The translations under genes were made by a program, and so were the position numbers. Below, one piece after another: positions 25,201 through 40,200 of a stretch of DNA of 64,000 nt (positions within the stretch are counted from its first letter, which is position 1; each line of letters opens with the position of its first letter). The stretch covers positions 131,460,001 through 131,524,000 of the forward strand of contig NC_064820.1 in NCBI RefSeq assembly GCF_024166365.1, in the 5' to 3' direction. A model generated the notes under the pieces. It was not told the origin of the DNA. It made no database searches and saw only the letters and a program-made list of their open reading frames with translations. The DNA comes from Elephas maximus indicus. Its lineage: Eukaryota; Chordata; Mammalia; Proboscidea; Elephantidae.

Positions 25201-28200
25201 GTCTTCCTCTTTTTTGCTGACCCTCTACTTTGCCAAGGGACTGGTCCCTTCTAAGGACATGTCCAAAGTATGTGAGATGAAGTCTCACCATCCTCACTTT
25301 TAAGGAGCGTTACTGGCTGTACTTCTTCTGAGACAGATTTGTTTTTCTGGCAGTCCATGGTATATTCAATACTCTTTGCCAACACCACAACTCAAAGGCG
25401 TCAATTCTTCTTCGGTCTTCCTTACTCACTGTTCAACTTTCGCATGCATACAAGGTGACTGAAAATACCATGGCTTGGGTCAAGGCACACCTTAATCCTC
25501 AAAGTGACATATCTGCTTTTTAATATTTACATATATTATTGCACATAATCTTTACAGCCACACCATGAGGTTGGCATTTTATTGAAGAAACTGAGTCAGA
25601 GCAGTAAAGAGCTTACACGATGACATAGCTCAGCTGGGTGGAGCCCAGATTTGAAACCAGGCTTGTTGGATTTCAAATCATCTGTGTTTTTTAGCTATTC
25701 TATATTGATTGATTAGATAGCTTCTCCACTTTTTTTTTTAAAACAGTAGATTTTTTTAATAGAAATAAAAATTCATCATTTTAAAGTATATATAATTCAG
25801 CCATTTTAGTATATTCACAGTGTTGTTCAGTCATCACTACTATCTAATTCCAGAACATTTCCATAAACTCCAAAAGAAACTCCGTACCCATCAGCAGTTA
25901 CTCTCCATCCCTCCCTTTCCCAAGCCCTGACAACCACTAATCTACTTTTGTCTTTACGAATTTACCTATTTGGGATACTCCATATAAATGGAACCAGACA
26001 ATATATGAATGTGGCCTTTTGTGTCTGGCTTCTTTCACTTGTCAAAATGTTTTCAAGGTTCATCCATGTATCATTATTTCATTCCTTTTTATGGACAAAG
26101 AATATTCCACTGAATAGACATACCACATTTTATTTGTCCATCTGTCAGTTGACAGACATTAGGGTTCTTTCCACTTTGGGGCTATTATGCATAATGCTGC
26201 TATACACATTCTCATACAAGTTTTTTTGTAAACATATGTTTTCAATCCCATTACTTTTTTTTATAATTTATTTTTGTTGCTGTTGAATCCCACTACTTTT
26301 TAACAACTCAGAAAAAAGATTTGTAGATGTTGAAATTAAGGGCTTGTACTCCTTCACCAAAGATACTTCAATATTTGGTAATAATCATTTTGATTATGTA
26401 ACCAGGGTTCTCTTGGGCAAACATTATAAGTATAAATCTTGTACAAACAAGCGGAGCTACTTCCCACTAGAGATTTACTCTACAGTTAACAAAGTGTAAG
26501 GGAATCAAAGAATCTCTCTCCCTTTCACTTAGACATTACAGGTTTCTTCTTTTATAGCTATTTTTGGGTATTCTCATCTTCTCTAGTGAGCTCTAAGTCT
26601 TTGACGGCAAGAACTAGTTTTGATTTTTGCTGGTATTGTTACAGTGTGCGTTAGCACAGTGCCCTGAGCATGCCAGACATTCAGTAATTTGTGAGATGAA
26701 TCGTGCCCTACGCTAAATGGCTTTATGAATCCGTCTAACACAACACTGACAAGCAAACAGAACAGGATGTTATGACCACCTTCAATGACCAGACAAGTTT
26801 CTTCCATAGGACAAGCCTTCCATTACTAGAAAAACACTTATGGCCTCCTATCACACCCTCTTCTTCAGGGCAGAAATGCTCTGTTCCTTCAACTATGTCT
26901 CAAGTATCACAGTCCTATTTTCTCCTCTGAAAAATAATTCCTAAGGGTCACTGTAAGTTGGAATTTGACTTGACAGCAATAGTTTGACTTGGTGTTTTGG
27001 TTATGTTCCTCTGCATCTTGGTCAAGGTAGAAGGAGAAGTGAAATCGTGGGACATATTCCCTTTCTTTTGCACTTAGATAGTTATGTAGGTGACTCACCA
27101 GAGGCAGAGATGACGGACGGTCTGGTCGGAAACTGTTCTCGGCAGGAGATGGATTGGGGCTGTTACCAATGCTTGTATTCTGAAATTATTGGGATAAAAT
27201 GAAAAAAAAAAAAAAATCAGATCGACTACTAAACCACAAAAAATACAAAAGAGATATAGTAATTGATATATGTCAATTGATATATGTCAGAGACGTCATA
27301 CTCACATCTAAGTGTCCACACACAGATTTTAGTAGTTTGTAAGTTGAATCTCTGGAGAGTAAGGAGACAAATATGTACTGAAAAACAAAACAGAAGACTT
27401 ATGTATAGATAATGCCTGCTGAGAGGCTGATGAGAAGAGATAGTTCAGAGTTCAGAAAGGTATATGTCTGTACATTTTTTTATTTTCAAATGACATAGAC
27501 CATTCTTTGATTTGTATTTTCATTCCTTTCAGTCCAACATCCAGTTTTTATTCCATTCTTGGAATAAGGCAAATATAATAGCAACAAAACCCCTGAACCC
27601 AATTTAAGTAATAAAGAAGTATGGGGCAAAATCATGGCTGGTTATACTTCTTATATTCTCTTTAAAGTCTCTCCTTCTTCTTTTTATTTTTTAAGGTATC
27701 TAACAATTCATAGGAGTCCCTGGGTGTTGCAAACGGTTAACATGATTGGCTGGTACCCAAAAGGCTGCAGGTTTTAGTCCATCCACAGGTACCTCAGAAG
27801 AAAGGCCTGGTGATCTGAAAAACCAGCCATTTGAAAACCCTATGGAGCACAGTTCTACTGACATACACGGGGTCCCTATGAGTTGGAAGTGACTCCAGTG
27901 CACCTGGAAAACAAGCAAGCAAGCAAGCAAACAAACAAAAAAACAATTCTTAAGAGTCTGCTTGGTCTGCTCTGACTGAAGATTTTCATTGAAAATTTCT
28001 CAGCAGGTCTAAGATGCAACATTTTCAAGCACTTGCAGATTTTTTTCTTGCACAAATATGGAGATTTGTCCAGTGGAGGTTTATGGGAAATCGTAAAATC
28101 AGAGCTAGACAAGGAACTTGGAGATAAATGGCATAAGGAAAAACAATTTTACCATAAAAAAGATTCACCTGTCTTAGGCAAGTTTGAAAAATATACGTTC

Positions 28201-31200
28201 AGTATATATAGAAACTCACTCTTTCTTGATCTAATTGAGGTAGAGAAACTTTTCAGACACGCTTTCCACTACTTTGTCATTATCACTCTCATTCACCAAG
28301 AGAAAACCTGATGTAATTTCTAAGCAAGTATCATATTCGAAAGTTGTTAACACATTATGGGGTCTGGTGCCGGACAGAACTGGTTGCAAATTTTGGCTCT
28401 GACGCTGACTAACTTGGTGATATTGAGTGAACTGCTTAACCACTCTTAGCTTCAGTAGAATAAATATGCTGAATAAATGTGAAAATCAAAGTATTTAGCG
28501 TAGTGCCTGGCACGGACTAAGTACTCAGTGCTTGTCAGCAAGTATTATTTTAAAGAAATCAACCACAAAACATATATTAATATACTTCCTAGTTGATCAG
28601 AATAGCTTCTTTTTTTCTTTCCTTCTCCTTCTTTTTCACAAGTTATCCATGTCTAAGAAATATGCTTAGAAATGGAACATAGCTGTTTTCGTGGATATAG
28701 TAGATAAAACATTCTTAAGAAATTCAAGTGAAAAATGAGCAACCAAACTCCTCCGCTCTCTCCCTCTCTTCTGCCAAGCTGAAATAGATACCACTCTCAA
28801 TGCAAATGTCTCTGGTTGGACATGTCTGGGGAAACCCAATAATCAATGACAGCTCTAAAATTTCTATATAGAAGAGTAGTTAAGGCAACCTGGCAGGAAA
28901 GAGGAAACCCTGGTGGCATAGTGGTCAAGTGCTACAGCTGCTAACCAAAAGGTTGGCAGTTCAAATCTACCAGGTGCTCCTTGGAAACTCTATGGGGCAG
29001 TTCTACTCTGTCCTATAGGGTCACTATGAGTCGAATCGACTTGGTGGCAATGGGTTTGTTTTTTTTTTCGTAGGAAAGAGGGGCTAGGAACTAGTGCTGA
29101 AGCTGCCACTGCCTGGGAAGCACAAGTTATACATCCTTGGGGTGGCTTTGGGGAGGCACTGGATGAAGTCATGAGGAGGCTGACCATCCCATCCTCACTC
29201 CAAGGACTCCTCAGTGTCACCCTGCCTCACCCCGTCCACAAGGTTGTCACTTTTGTTTTTAATATTAAAGAACTGAATATGTCAGTTTAGCCTGACCTAA
29301 CATGTTAGGGGAAGGGAAGTTAGAAAAGAATAATTGTTTTTGACCTTGGTGAAGCAATATGACTAAGTAAATTGGTATCATTAAGTCAGCAGGGACTTCA
29401 AAGTTGGCAGCCATTATATTCAAATAAATCGCCTCGTGAGGGGAACAACACTTTACAAATGTCTAAAGGTATGTTTTTTTTTTTTTATAAATTTCATTAT
29501 TTTGTTGTGGTTGAGAATATACATGGCAAAACATAGAGCAATTCAACAGTGTCTACATATACAGTTTAGTGACAATGATTACATTCTTTGAGGTGTACAA
29601 CCATTCTCACCCTCATTTTCTGAGTTGTTCCTCTCTCATTAACATAGACTCACTGTCCCCTAAGGTTCCCATCTTTCAATCTCATATAGATAGTTCTAAA
29701 TGAGCATAATGCTCAAACAGACCTTTTATATTAGTTAAGCTAGACTATTGCTCAGTTTTTAAGATGACCTTAGGGGACATATTATATATATTTTAATTTT
29801 TACTGGGCTTTAAGTGAAAGTTTACAAATCAAGTCAGTCTCTCATACAAAACCTTATATACACCTTGCTATATACTCCTAGTTGCTCTCCCCCTAATGAG
29901 ACAGCACATTCCTTTTCTCCACCCTGTGTTTCCGTGTCCTTTCAGCCAGCTTCTGTCCCCCTCGGCCTTCATATCTCCTCTCCAGACAGGAGCTCCCCAC
30001 ATAGTCTCATGTGTCTACTTGATCCAAGAAGCCCACTCCTCACCAGTATCATTTTCTGTCTTGTAGTCCAGTCCAATCCCTGTCTGAAGAGTTGGCTTCA
30101 AGAATGGTTCCTGTCTTGGGCTAACGGAAGGTCTGGAGATCATGACCTCCGGGGTCCCTCTGGTCTGTCAGACCAATAAGTTTGGTCTTCTTACTAGAAT
30201 TTGGGGTCTGCATCCTACTGCTCTCCTGCTCCTTCAGAGATTCTCTCTTGTGTCCCTGTCATGGAAGTCATCGGTTATAGCTGGGCACCATCTAGTTCTT
30301 CTGGTCTCAGGCTGATGTAGTCTTTGATTTACGTGGCCCATTCTGACTCTTGGGCTCATACTTACCTTTTGTTTTTGGTGTTCTTCATTCTCCTTTGCTC
30401 TAGCTGGGTTGAGACTAATTGGTGCATCTTAGGTGGCCACTTGCTAGTGTTTAAGACCCCAGATGCCACTCTCCAAAATGGGATGCAGAATGTTTTCTTA
30501 ATGGTTTTTATTATGCCAATTGACCTAAATGTCCTCAGGGGATATTTTTGGTTTAAGGTTTAAAGATTATCTCAGGGCCATAGTTTCAGGGGTTCGTCCC
30601 CCCTCCGTGGCTCCATAAAGTCTGGAGTCCGTGAGAATTCAAAACTCCGTTCTGCATTTTATCCCTTTTGATCAGAATTCTTCTATGGAATCTTTGATCA
30701 AAATGTTCAGTAATGGTAGCCAGGCACCACTCGTTTCTTCTGGTCTCATGGCAAAGGAAGCAGTTGTTCATGGAGGCAATTGGCCACATGTTCCATATCC
30801 TCCTCCTATTCCTGACTCTCCTTCCTTTGTTGCTCCAGGTGAATAGAGAGCAATTGTTGTGTCTCAGATGACTGCTTCCAAGCTTTTAAGATCCCAGGCA
30901 CTACACAACAAACTATGAGGTAGAACAGAAGCCCTAAACACGTTACTAGGCCAATTAACTGGGATGTCCTATGAACAGACCATCTCCTGACTCAGTATTG
31001 GGGATGATGGGGTATTTATGGGTTAGAGTCCTGCTCCTTGGCAAGAGGCCCCTGAAGCAATGGAGCACAGAGCAAGAGGACAAAGCCAAGGCACTCTCGC
31101 TCTGCACATACTCACCCTGTCTGTGACAGTCGTTATAATCAGGGCATTTGGCACCAGAAGGGCAGTTTTGGTTTTCTTTATTAGGGTTACCGAGAAAGCT

Positions 31201-34200
31201 GGAATGGAGATCTGAAAGAGAATCACTGAGTTAACCGTGGTTCAGGGTTCACAGAACAGCACTTTAAATCATCATGTCACACTTTCGGTTAAAGAAAGAT
31301 AAATCAGTCGATCAAAGCCAGCAGCAAGCTCTAAGACTCAGAAAACTAAGTCTTAGACAGTGACATGGAGAGTGTCAATGAGCTCCTCAAATTGGTGTTT
31401 GCAAAGTCAGAGGATAAATCTGGATCATCGATTCTACTGAAAGGTCTTGGTCGAAAACTTTTATCTCTAAATAGAATGCAAAATTTACATTTCTTTTTAA
31501 AGCTAAGCCCAAGGCTCTAAAGAAATTTCCCTCTGGTGGTCACTCACTCTGTGCTAACAACCCCCTCCTGTCCCCAGTCTCCTCTGTCCTTTGGCACATG
31601 TGGGCAAGGAAAACTTTGAAAAGACTGGTGTAGTGGAAAGATCACTGGACAGAAAGTCTGGGACCTGAATTCTCAGCTCAGTTCTGTTACTATCCCCATA
31701 ACCCACTCAACCTTATAAAGTATCTTTCCTATGCCTCAGTTTCCTGATTTGTAAAATGGAGTTAATCTTACCTACTTCCCATGATTTTGTGTGGATTAAA
31801 TGAGATATTGTATGGAAAATGCCCAGCACGCAATAAAATTTTCATTCATTTCTTCATTTGTCTCATAAAGAGGATGGGTGAAATAAAAGAACTCTTGATT
31901 TTTTTTAGATTCAAACAATAAAAAATAACAACAATGACAACTGTAGCAACTATAATTATTAATATCTATTTACCAGATGAGAATATCATTTAATTATGAC
32001 AATTCTGTAAAGTAGGTATATAAGGAAATTTGTTTAGAGAGGTACATGACATGTTTAAGGTCACACATATAAGAAGTTACAGACAGAATTTGAACCAATT
32101 TGATCCAAATGTGGGTTGTTTTCAATATAATATGCTAAAAGAATGTATGGGATGCCACAAAGAGTAATAGATGTTCTTGACACTTTTATATCACACCAAA
32201 AAGATTTAGTCACAAGGAAAAATGGGTCATATCACTTCCATCCCTGGGAAGAGTCCACAGACACATGGTAAAAGAAAATGATCTAGCTCCCTCCATGTCT
32301 GTAAGTACACATAGTCACTTCAACATATTTTGTAAAAACGTTTCACACATTCTGAAAGAGATCAATAACATCACTGAGGAGAGAAGGGCCTTATATGTTA
32401 GTACTGCCAGTTCCATAGAGGAAAAATGAGCCTATAATGATGAATATTTACATTCATATTTGGGCTTATGAGATGGGGTTATTCTAGCGACTCAAAGTTC
32501 TGGACAAGAATACTGTGGAAGAAAAAGGCACTAATCCAACTTAGACATTTTTAAAAATTTACTTTGCCAAAGAACTATACCCACAAAAATTTTAGAAGGT
32601 GAGAGACAATTCAGAAGGTGTAAGTTGGGATAACCTTGTTTTGTTTTTATTGTGCTTCAGATGAAAGTTTACAGAGAAAACAAATTTCTCATTAAACAAT
32701 TAAAACACATATTGCTTTGTGACATTGGGTTGCCAACCCCACAATACATCAACACTTTCCCGTGGGTTCCGTATTAGCAGCTTTCCTGCCTTGTCCTTCT
32801 TGCCTTCTTGTCCTAGCCCCTGGGCTGGTGTGCCCACTTAAGTCTCGTTTTGTTTTATGGGCCTGTCTAATCTTTGGCTGAAGGCTGAACCTCAGAAGTG
32901 ACTTCATTACTGAGCTATAAGGGTGTCCGGGGCCCATACTCTCGGAGTTTCTCCAGTGTATGTCAGCCCAGTATGTCTGGTTTCTTTTTTGTGTGTGTGT
33001 GAGTTAGAATTTTGTTCTACGTTTTTCTCCACCTCTGTCTGGGACTATTATGATCCCTGTCAGAGCAGTTGGTGGTGGTAGCCAGGTACCATCTAGTTGT
33101 GCTGGACGCAGACTGGTAGAGGCTGTGGTAGTTGTGGTCTATTAGTCCTTTGGACTAATCTTTCCATTGTGTCTTTGGTTTTCTTCATTCTCCCTTGCTC
33201 CAGATGAGGTGAAACCATGGAGTATCTTAAATGGCCATTCACAAGCTCTCAAGACCCCAATACTACTGACCAAGTAGAATGTAGAACATTTTCTTTATAT
33301 ACTATGCTATGCCAATTGAGCTAGGTGTTCCCCGAGACCATGGTTCCCAAAGCCCTCAGCCCAGTCATTTGGTCCCTCAGAGAGTTTGGATGTGTCTGTG
33401 GAGCTAAGTTGGGAAAAAAGAATTTCAGACACACCAAGATAGAAGATGATATAAAAATGAGTCTAATTTTGTTTCTGAGCAGAACACAAACATGCAGTGA
33501 CAAGCAGCTATGAATCAGGGTTTTTCATAATCTAAAGCATGGGACACTCTTAAGGAGTTTTCAATTATTTCATGAACGTTAAGACTGTAAGTAGATAACA
33601 TTTGTGAAATAAAGCATAAATCACTTTTCAGTCTGAGCCTAGATGGAATATGATACATGCATGTTAATTTTGCTAACATTTGAAAATACCTACAGGCTGA
33701 CTAAAAGATCTTGATTAAATTAAAGCTATACTCATTAATATTTTTCCAGGGTGGGCTGCTTAGAACATTTCTTTTCCTAGAGCGAATTCTTTCTCTGCCT
33801 TCAGTTTTTACTGGATCATGTTGGACCCAGGTCAGCTGGCAGTGAGGAAATACTACAATAGATCTGAATTATAAATCTCCTTAACTCCATCCTTAGATTT
33901 TCAATCTCCTACTTCTGTAGATTACATATGAAAAACCAAACCTGTTGCCGTCGAGCTGATTCTGACTCACAGTGACCCTATAAGTCAGAGTAGAACTGCC
34001 CCATAGGGTCTCCAAGGAACAGCTGGTAGATTCCAACTGCCGACCTTTTGGTTAGCAGCCAAGCTCTTAACCATTGTGCCACAAAGAGCATTTGTAAAAG
34101 CGATTCCAGTGCATCCATGAGGTGTAGGCTCTCTTTGAATCCCTGAAAATTATCTTTATCACACTGAACTGGAAATCAATACTATCCAACCCTCCCTCCC

Positions 34201-37200
34201 CACTCTTTGAACCAGTTCTTATAATTTAGAAATCTAGAAATGTGGTAGCATACTGTTCAATATTGCCTTGCATTACACTGATTCAGATAATACTGTGAAT
34301 CAAAATAAGTTTATCTAAACATAACTCTATATGGAAAGAAATATAAAAATAGCATGCTTGACTTAAAGAATAGTGCATTAGTCTGATTACCCAACACCAA
34401 CAAAATAAAGAATTTCCATTATATCTGTTAAGTGGTCTACTATAAGATTGCCAATAGCTTTAGGGAGAATATGGTGGCTCCAGGGTTAACGCGCTTGGCT
34501 GCTAACCAAAAGGTCAGTGGTTTGAACCCGCTAGCTGCTCCATGGGTGAAAAACACAGCAATCTGCTTCTGCAAAGACTTACAGCCTTGGAAACCCTAGA
34601 GGGCTCTTCTACTCTGTCCTATATGGTAGCTATAAGTCAGAATCAACTCAACGGCAGTGGGTCTGGACCACTCAAAACAAAAAGTTGTTAGTCAGCTACT
34701 TCATAAGTATAAAAATCATTGCTTCATAATCGGTAATCAGAATGACTGGAAATTGACTGAAGTCATGGGAACCCCAAAAGGCATTTCACTGACTCCTTAT
34801 TCTGTGCCCTGAATGAACTGCGATGTGGCATCATAGTTCAAAGGAAAAGAATGTCAGTGAGATGGAATCATCTTTTCCCTTCTTATGCCACTATCCCAAG
34901 GTCCTCATTTTAGGAGGTGGTGCCTACGGAAGATGTCAATTCCTTCAGGCTCTTCTTCTCAATGGCTCAGCATTTTGTGGGCTTACCCCTCCCCCAAAGC
35001 TGCATTTAATGAAAAGCTGTCATATCAGAGTCTACTCAGGATTGTGGGTATGTGATTCCCTGAGACTAAGCCTTCAGTGCTCCAGTGCCTGCTTGCTTTG
35101 TTCTGGTGATGGTACAAAGCGAGCACGAATAAGTAGCTTATTTATACGCTTGTTTTCCTAGATGCCTCTGGTGGTAACTGGTATGGATAAGGTAAAAAAA
35201 TTAATATTTCTTTAAAAATGGTTTTGGTTTTAATGTATGCCTTTTGAAACAAATTACAGTGTATTCTCCAGATGAACTGTACTGAATGTTCTTTGGTGAT
35301 ATTTGGTAAAAAAAAGTATAGAGTAGAGCTGTGAAGACCTATGTGGTCTATAAGGAAATGAGTAAGAAACTGAAATTCAGAGAAAAAGGGAAGTTAGTGT
35401 CGTCTGGAGGCATTTAGAATCTATAATATTTGGGACTGTAACTCAGGAAGCCTGACATAAAAGTATAACAATGATGAAAATATTTTTAAGTATCACTAAA
35501 TTTCATTTATCAATAATGTATTTTTAAAACAATATTCACAATATACAGTAAGTTGCTTTGTTTTTTAAAATTATACCAACCTTAGTGTCTTTTCCAAAGA
35601 CCTTCGAGTGAAAACAAATCCAGTTTTCTGATACAAAGAGCTTTCCTTGGTATAGTATTTCTTTCTGTAGAGCACAGGTAAAGCCTGGGAAAATACAGAT
35701 CAACATCACTTAGAATTTCCATTAAAATAAAAATTTCACATACATATATTTCTCACCAGAAATGGGAAGAGATAATATACTATTGCCTCTTTTTCAGTCA
35801 TCTTTAGTGAAATAAAGCAGTCCAGATTAGTTTGTTTTTTAATTCAGAATCTGACAAACTTTACTATGAAAATCAAAATGGAAAGGGATTTATCATTTCA
35901 CAGGGGAGATCTAGAACTGTGTTTTTAAAAATCTCTCTTTAGGGAGCTGTGTCACCTGGGGGCTAACATTAGCACCCCTGTCCCTCTCTTCCTGGGATTC
36001 TCCCTAATGGTCTTTTTGAAATAAGTGGTCTCAGTGGGGGAGGAGCACACCTTCCTGTTTGGAGCTCATGGCAGGAATTCAGCATCTGTCTCCTCCTTGT
36101 AAACACTACGGGGGCAGCTCTACTCTGCCCTCTAGGGTCGCTATGAGTGGGAATCCACTTGACGGCAGTGGGTTTTTTATACCAAGAGAGGGACCCTGGT
36201 GGTGCAGTGGTTAAAAGCTGGGCTGCTGACCAAAAGGTCTGCAGTTTGAATCCATCAGCTGCTCCTTGGAAACCCTATGGGGTAGTTCTACTCTGTCCTA
36301 TAGGGTTGCTATGAGTCAGAATCGACTCGATGGCAACGGGTTTTTGGTTTGTTTTATACCACAAGAGGCTAGAATGGAAACTTAGCCCCTTGAAGAACCT
36401 CTGCAGAGCAGGGTAGGTGCTTAGCTGGTGTGCTGGTGAGGATGTTAGGTGTGAGTGTCACAGCCTGCATATTGCGGGAACCCAACACATGTCTGTCCAC
36501 TTAGATTTTTGTTTTCTTTTAGCCTTCTTCTAGGTGGTGCAGTGGTTATGTGCGTGGCTGCTATCCAAAAGGTTGGCAGTTCAAACCCACCAGCTGCTCC
36601 ATGGGAGAAAGATGTGGCAGTGTGCTTCCATAAGGATTTACAGCATTGGAAACCCTGTGGGGCAGTTCTACTCTGTCCTATAGGGGTCATTTATAAGTTG
36701 GAATTGACTTGGCCAGAGTGGTCTCTCGTGCCCCAGGATTGTTATCTTAAATTTAAGGACAATTCAATCACATGGAATTTAGCAGTGAATACAGAAGGCA
36801 AGGATACCATTCTGGAACCACCTTAAATTATTCCATATCACGTGGAGCTTCTCATTCATAGTAGTTTCTCATTCTACTCTCTTAGCTGGGTGAGAGCTGA
36901 ATGAAACAGGCAGTATTTTTATATCATGACTTTCAGGAACCTATTTCCCTTGATGACTCAATCCCCAGACCATGCCCTCTCTCTTCCCCAAAATTAATTA
37001 GCATCTTTTCAAATATTTAGCTTAAAATGTCAAACAGGTCAGAACTTACTTTGCCTCAGTGGTTCCTCCGTTGGGACATCAAGAAACAACTTGTGAAAGT
37101 GCATATTTGCCTTGTACTACAACGAGAACAAAATATAGGCATCATTGGTCTCACTTTTTGTGAAACATCACAAATTTTCATTTCAATTTAAATTAAATAA

Positions 37201-40200
37201 CAAATTTTCCCTCCCTTAAATTTTTTTTTTTTTTTTAAGAGTATCTTCAGGAATTCCTTCTCTCTGATCTTAGAGTCTCTGACACAATCCTTCAGTTAGA
37301 AACAGTAGGAGGCAGGGCACAAATTATCTCATACTCCAGTAAGGTTAGTGACTTGTTGGTTGGACTTAGATTTATAATAACAATATAGCTGGTGGTCAGC
37401 TTTCTGCAGGGAAACAGGGTTGAACAAGTATGTCCCTAATAAGAAACCAGATGAAATTCTAGGGAGTCTCACAAGGGAAGGTGGTAGATCCCAGGGCAAT
37501 AAAGACACAAGGCAAGCAGAAGAGTACAGTGGTTAAAGCTGTGTAGTCAGACAAACCTGAGATTCCGTGTTGACTCTGCCTCTGACTCAGTGTGTTATCA
37601 TGGCCTAGCCACTTCATCTCAGTCGCCCTTTTTTGTGACAGTGCCTGCCTCACGGGGATGCCATAAGGCTTACAGGAGAGAATACACCTAAAGGATCTAC
37701 TGCGTGGAACGACATATGGTAACTATTACTACGATTATTGTGAAGGCATTTCCTTAACTAGCCGCAAGGGGGCAGGGGGAGGTGACCGTTAAGACAAGTA
37801 GGATTTCTTAACAAAGACTTAATTCTCCAGGGCAGTAAAAGGCCCAAGAGTCTGAAATGCTACAAATCACTTCATTTTCACGGCATTTGCTTCCACACTG
37901 ACAGCAATGTACAGACGGCAATTTACAGTTTGTAAAAATGCTTTCACAAACGTCATCCTCAAAATAACCTTGTGAACCTCATGTCCCCATTCCATGAATT
38001 AGGACACTGTGCCTCAGGGATACTGACTGACTTAATTAGCACCACACAGCTATTAATTGGTAGAGCTGGGTCCTCCTTCTAAAGGACTTCTCTTTCTCAT
38101 AAGATGCTTTTGATGGAAAAGTCTTATAAGGAAAAGGCTTAAGATAAATAATCACAGAGAGATAAGCACACACACACAAAAAGGTAAAAACATGCCCTTA
38201 ATATGTTATTATCCAAAGTACAAATAGTCTTAACAGAAAAACTGGGCTATTATTGCCATAAAAAAGAGCTACAGAGCAGATCATCAAGATGATAGATGGT
38301 CCTGCGAGTCAGCTATTTTACAGGTAAATACCTTATATAAAGAGAATTACCACATGCTGTTTCCTCATGCACATTTTCATCCAGAAAGTTGCCTTCATTA
38401 AAGCTAAGTGTTCTCGGGGAGCTTTATTAAGATTTTGTTTTTAATGGCACAGTGAGCACTGATTGTACACTTGACTTAAAAGCCATAGACTCTTCAAAAA
38501 TATCAATGTAATAAAAGGTTTAAAAAAAATGTGGGAGGACTGATCTAAACTAAAACAGACCAAATAAAGGCAGTATGACTCTAAATTGGATCCTGGCAAG
38601 GAAGAGAAACTTTGATAAAGGACACTCATTACTGGGACAACTGTGGCTACTTGATATACATTTTGTGTTTATAATATTTTTATGTATTTAATATTTAGCT
38701 ATATTTACCATGTGTGCCAATAGTTCCCCTGCCCCAGGAGATACATGTTCAAGTATTTAGGCGTAAAATGTCAAAAAAAAAAAAAAAAATTTTCCAGCGC
38801 AGTAAATGTGTCAGACTCTGACACAGAACTGGGTTTTGTACCTCTTGGGGTATATGTTACAGCAGAATCAAAATGACATCTGGAGGAGAATGATGGCCTG
38901 TTCACAGGTTTTCTTCCTCTGTATGCAGATGGGAAGCCCCCTTCTCAGGAAGGAGCCTTGTCAGACTATTTCATTTTAATGCAAGGATGTCACCCCTTTC
39001 CTCATCCTAGCTACTTATTAGACAAGCACATTACTCTGGGTTGGTCCCTGCTTTCTGAGTTCTTGTCAGAGTTAGGGATCTGAGCCTGGAACTCATTGCC
39101 CCTCAGTATGTGTTGAAAGGTCAGTTGTAAAATATAATATTGATGAAAGACTGACTGAAGGAACCTCAGCCTGTCCATTCTTCTAGACTCTCTCAAGCCT
39201 ACACCTAGATTCATTCCGACCAGCAGAAAACTGCACACTTGAGTTCTTTCCAGTGGCCTCAATACTTCTGTCTTACTCTGAGATGGTGCACATTCCATTC
39301 CCTTCCCAGATTACCTGGCTGGAAGACGAAGACTTTTTCCTTTCAGCCTTGGAGTCAGTTTTGCTTTCTGTCTTACAGTCGTTCTTATCACCTGCTAAGG
39401 AGGAGGTACCATCGGAACCGGATTTTGACCTGGGGAAAGAAAACCCAGGGACTCTATAAGATGGATATTTTATGCTACTTCATTAATATTTCTGTAATAA
39501 ATCTTGATTATATCATACCACAAGAAAACTGGACATTCATTTTTCTCTTTCAGACATCAATGATTATTCATAATATTCTAAGGGTATTTCCATAGCATGT
39601 GTCCTAGGAAGCTGGAATGATTTCAGCAGGCTGTCTCCAACTGCACAAATGGTAAATTATTGAAGGGAGAAGTAATAATCGAGTTGTGAAAGTAATGATA
39701 TCATTTCGAAAGTACTTTCATCAGTTTAAAGAGGAGCACTAGAGGCAAATTATTAAACAGAATTGCAGCTATAGCTCAATCAAAGAATATTTTTGTTTCA
39801 GAATTCTATTAATATTTAACAAGTATTTATTGAGTAGGGCATTGTGTTAAATGCCTTGGGGCACACAGGACAGTGTCTATCCTTAAAAAGCCTGGGTACA
39901 AATGAAACTTTTTTTTTCCAAAGGGCAGTGGATGCTGTAGCAACAAAACAATGCATATCATAGAACTTAGGAGAAGATATATAGACAGTAAGTCTAGCAG
40001 GAGGTAAGAGAAGAAAAGGCCAATAGAACAATGTGGACTAATACGTCTGGCCTTACATGATGAGCAGAAACTGGGTATGAGGAAAAGAGAGACAAAAACA
40101 CCACAGATTGGGAAAATAGAAGTGAAATGGAAGTCAAGACTTCCTTTGTTTATTAAGGGTAGATGCCAGATCTCCAGCATTTCCTACTAAGGCAATTCTA

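Noticed and set aside
34823..35161. 112-codon plus-strand open frame
   Set aside because: Antisense in an intron, no recognisable family.
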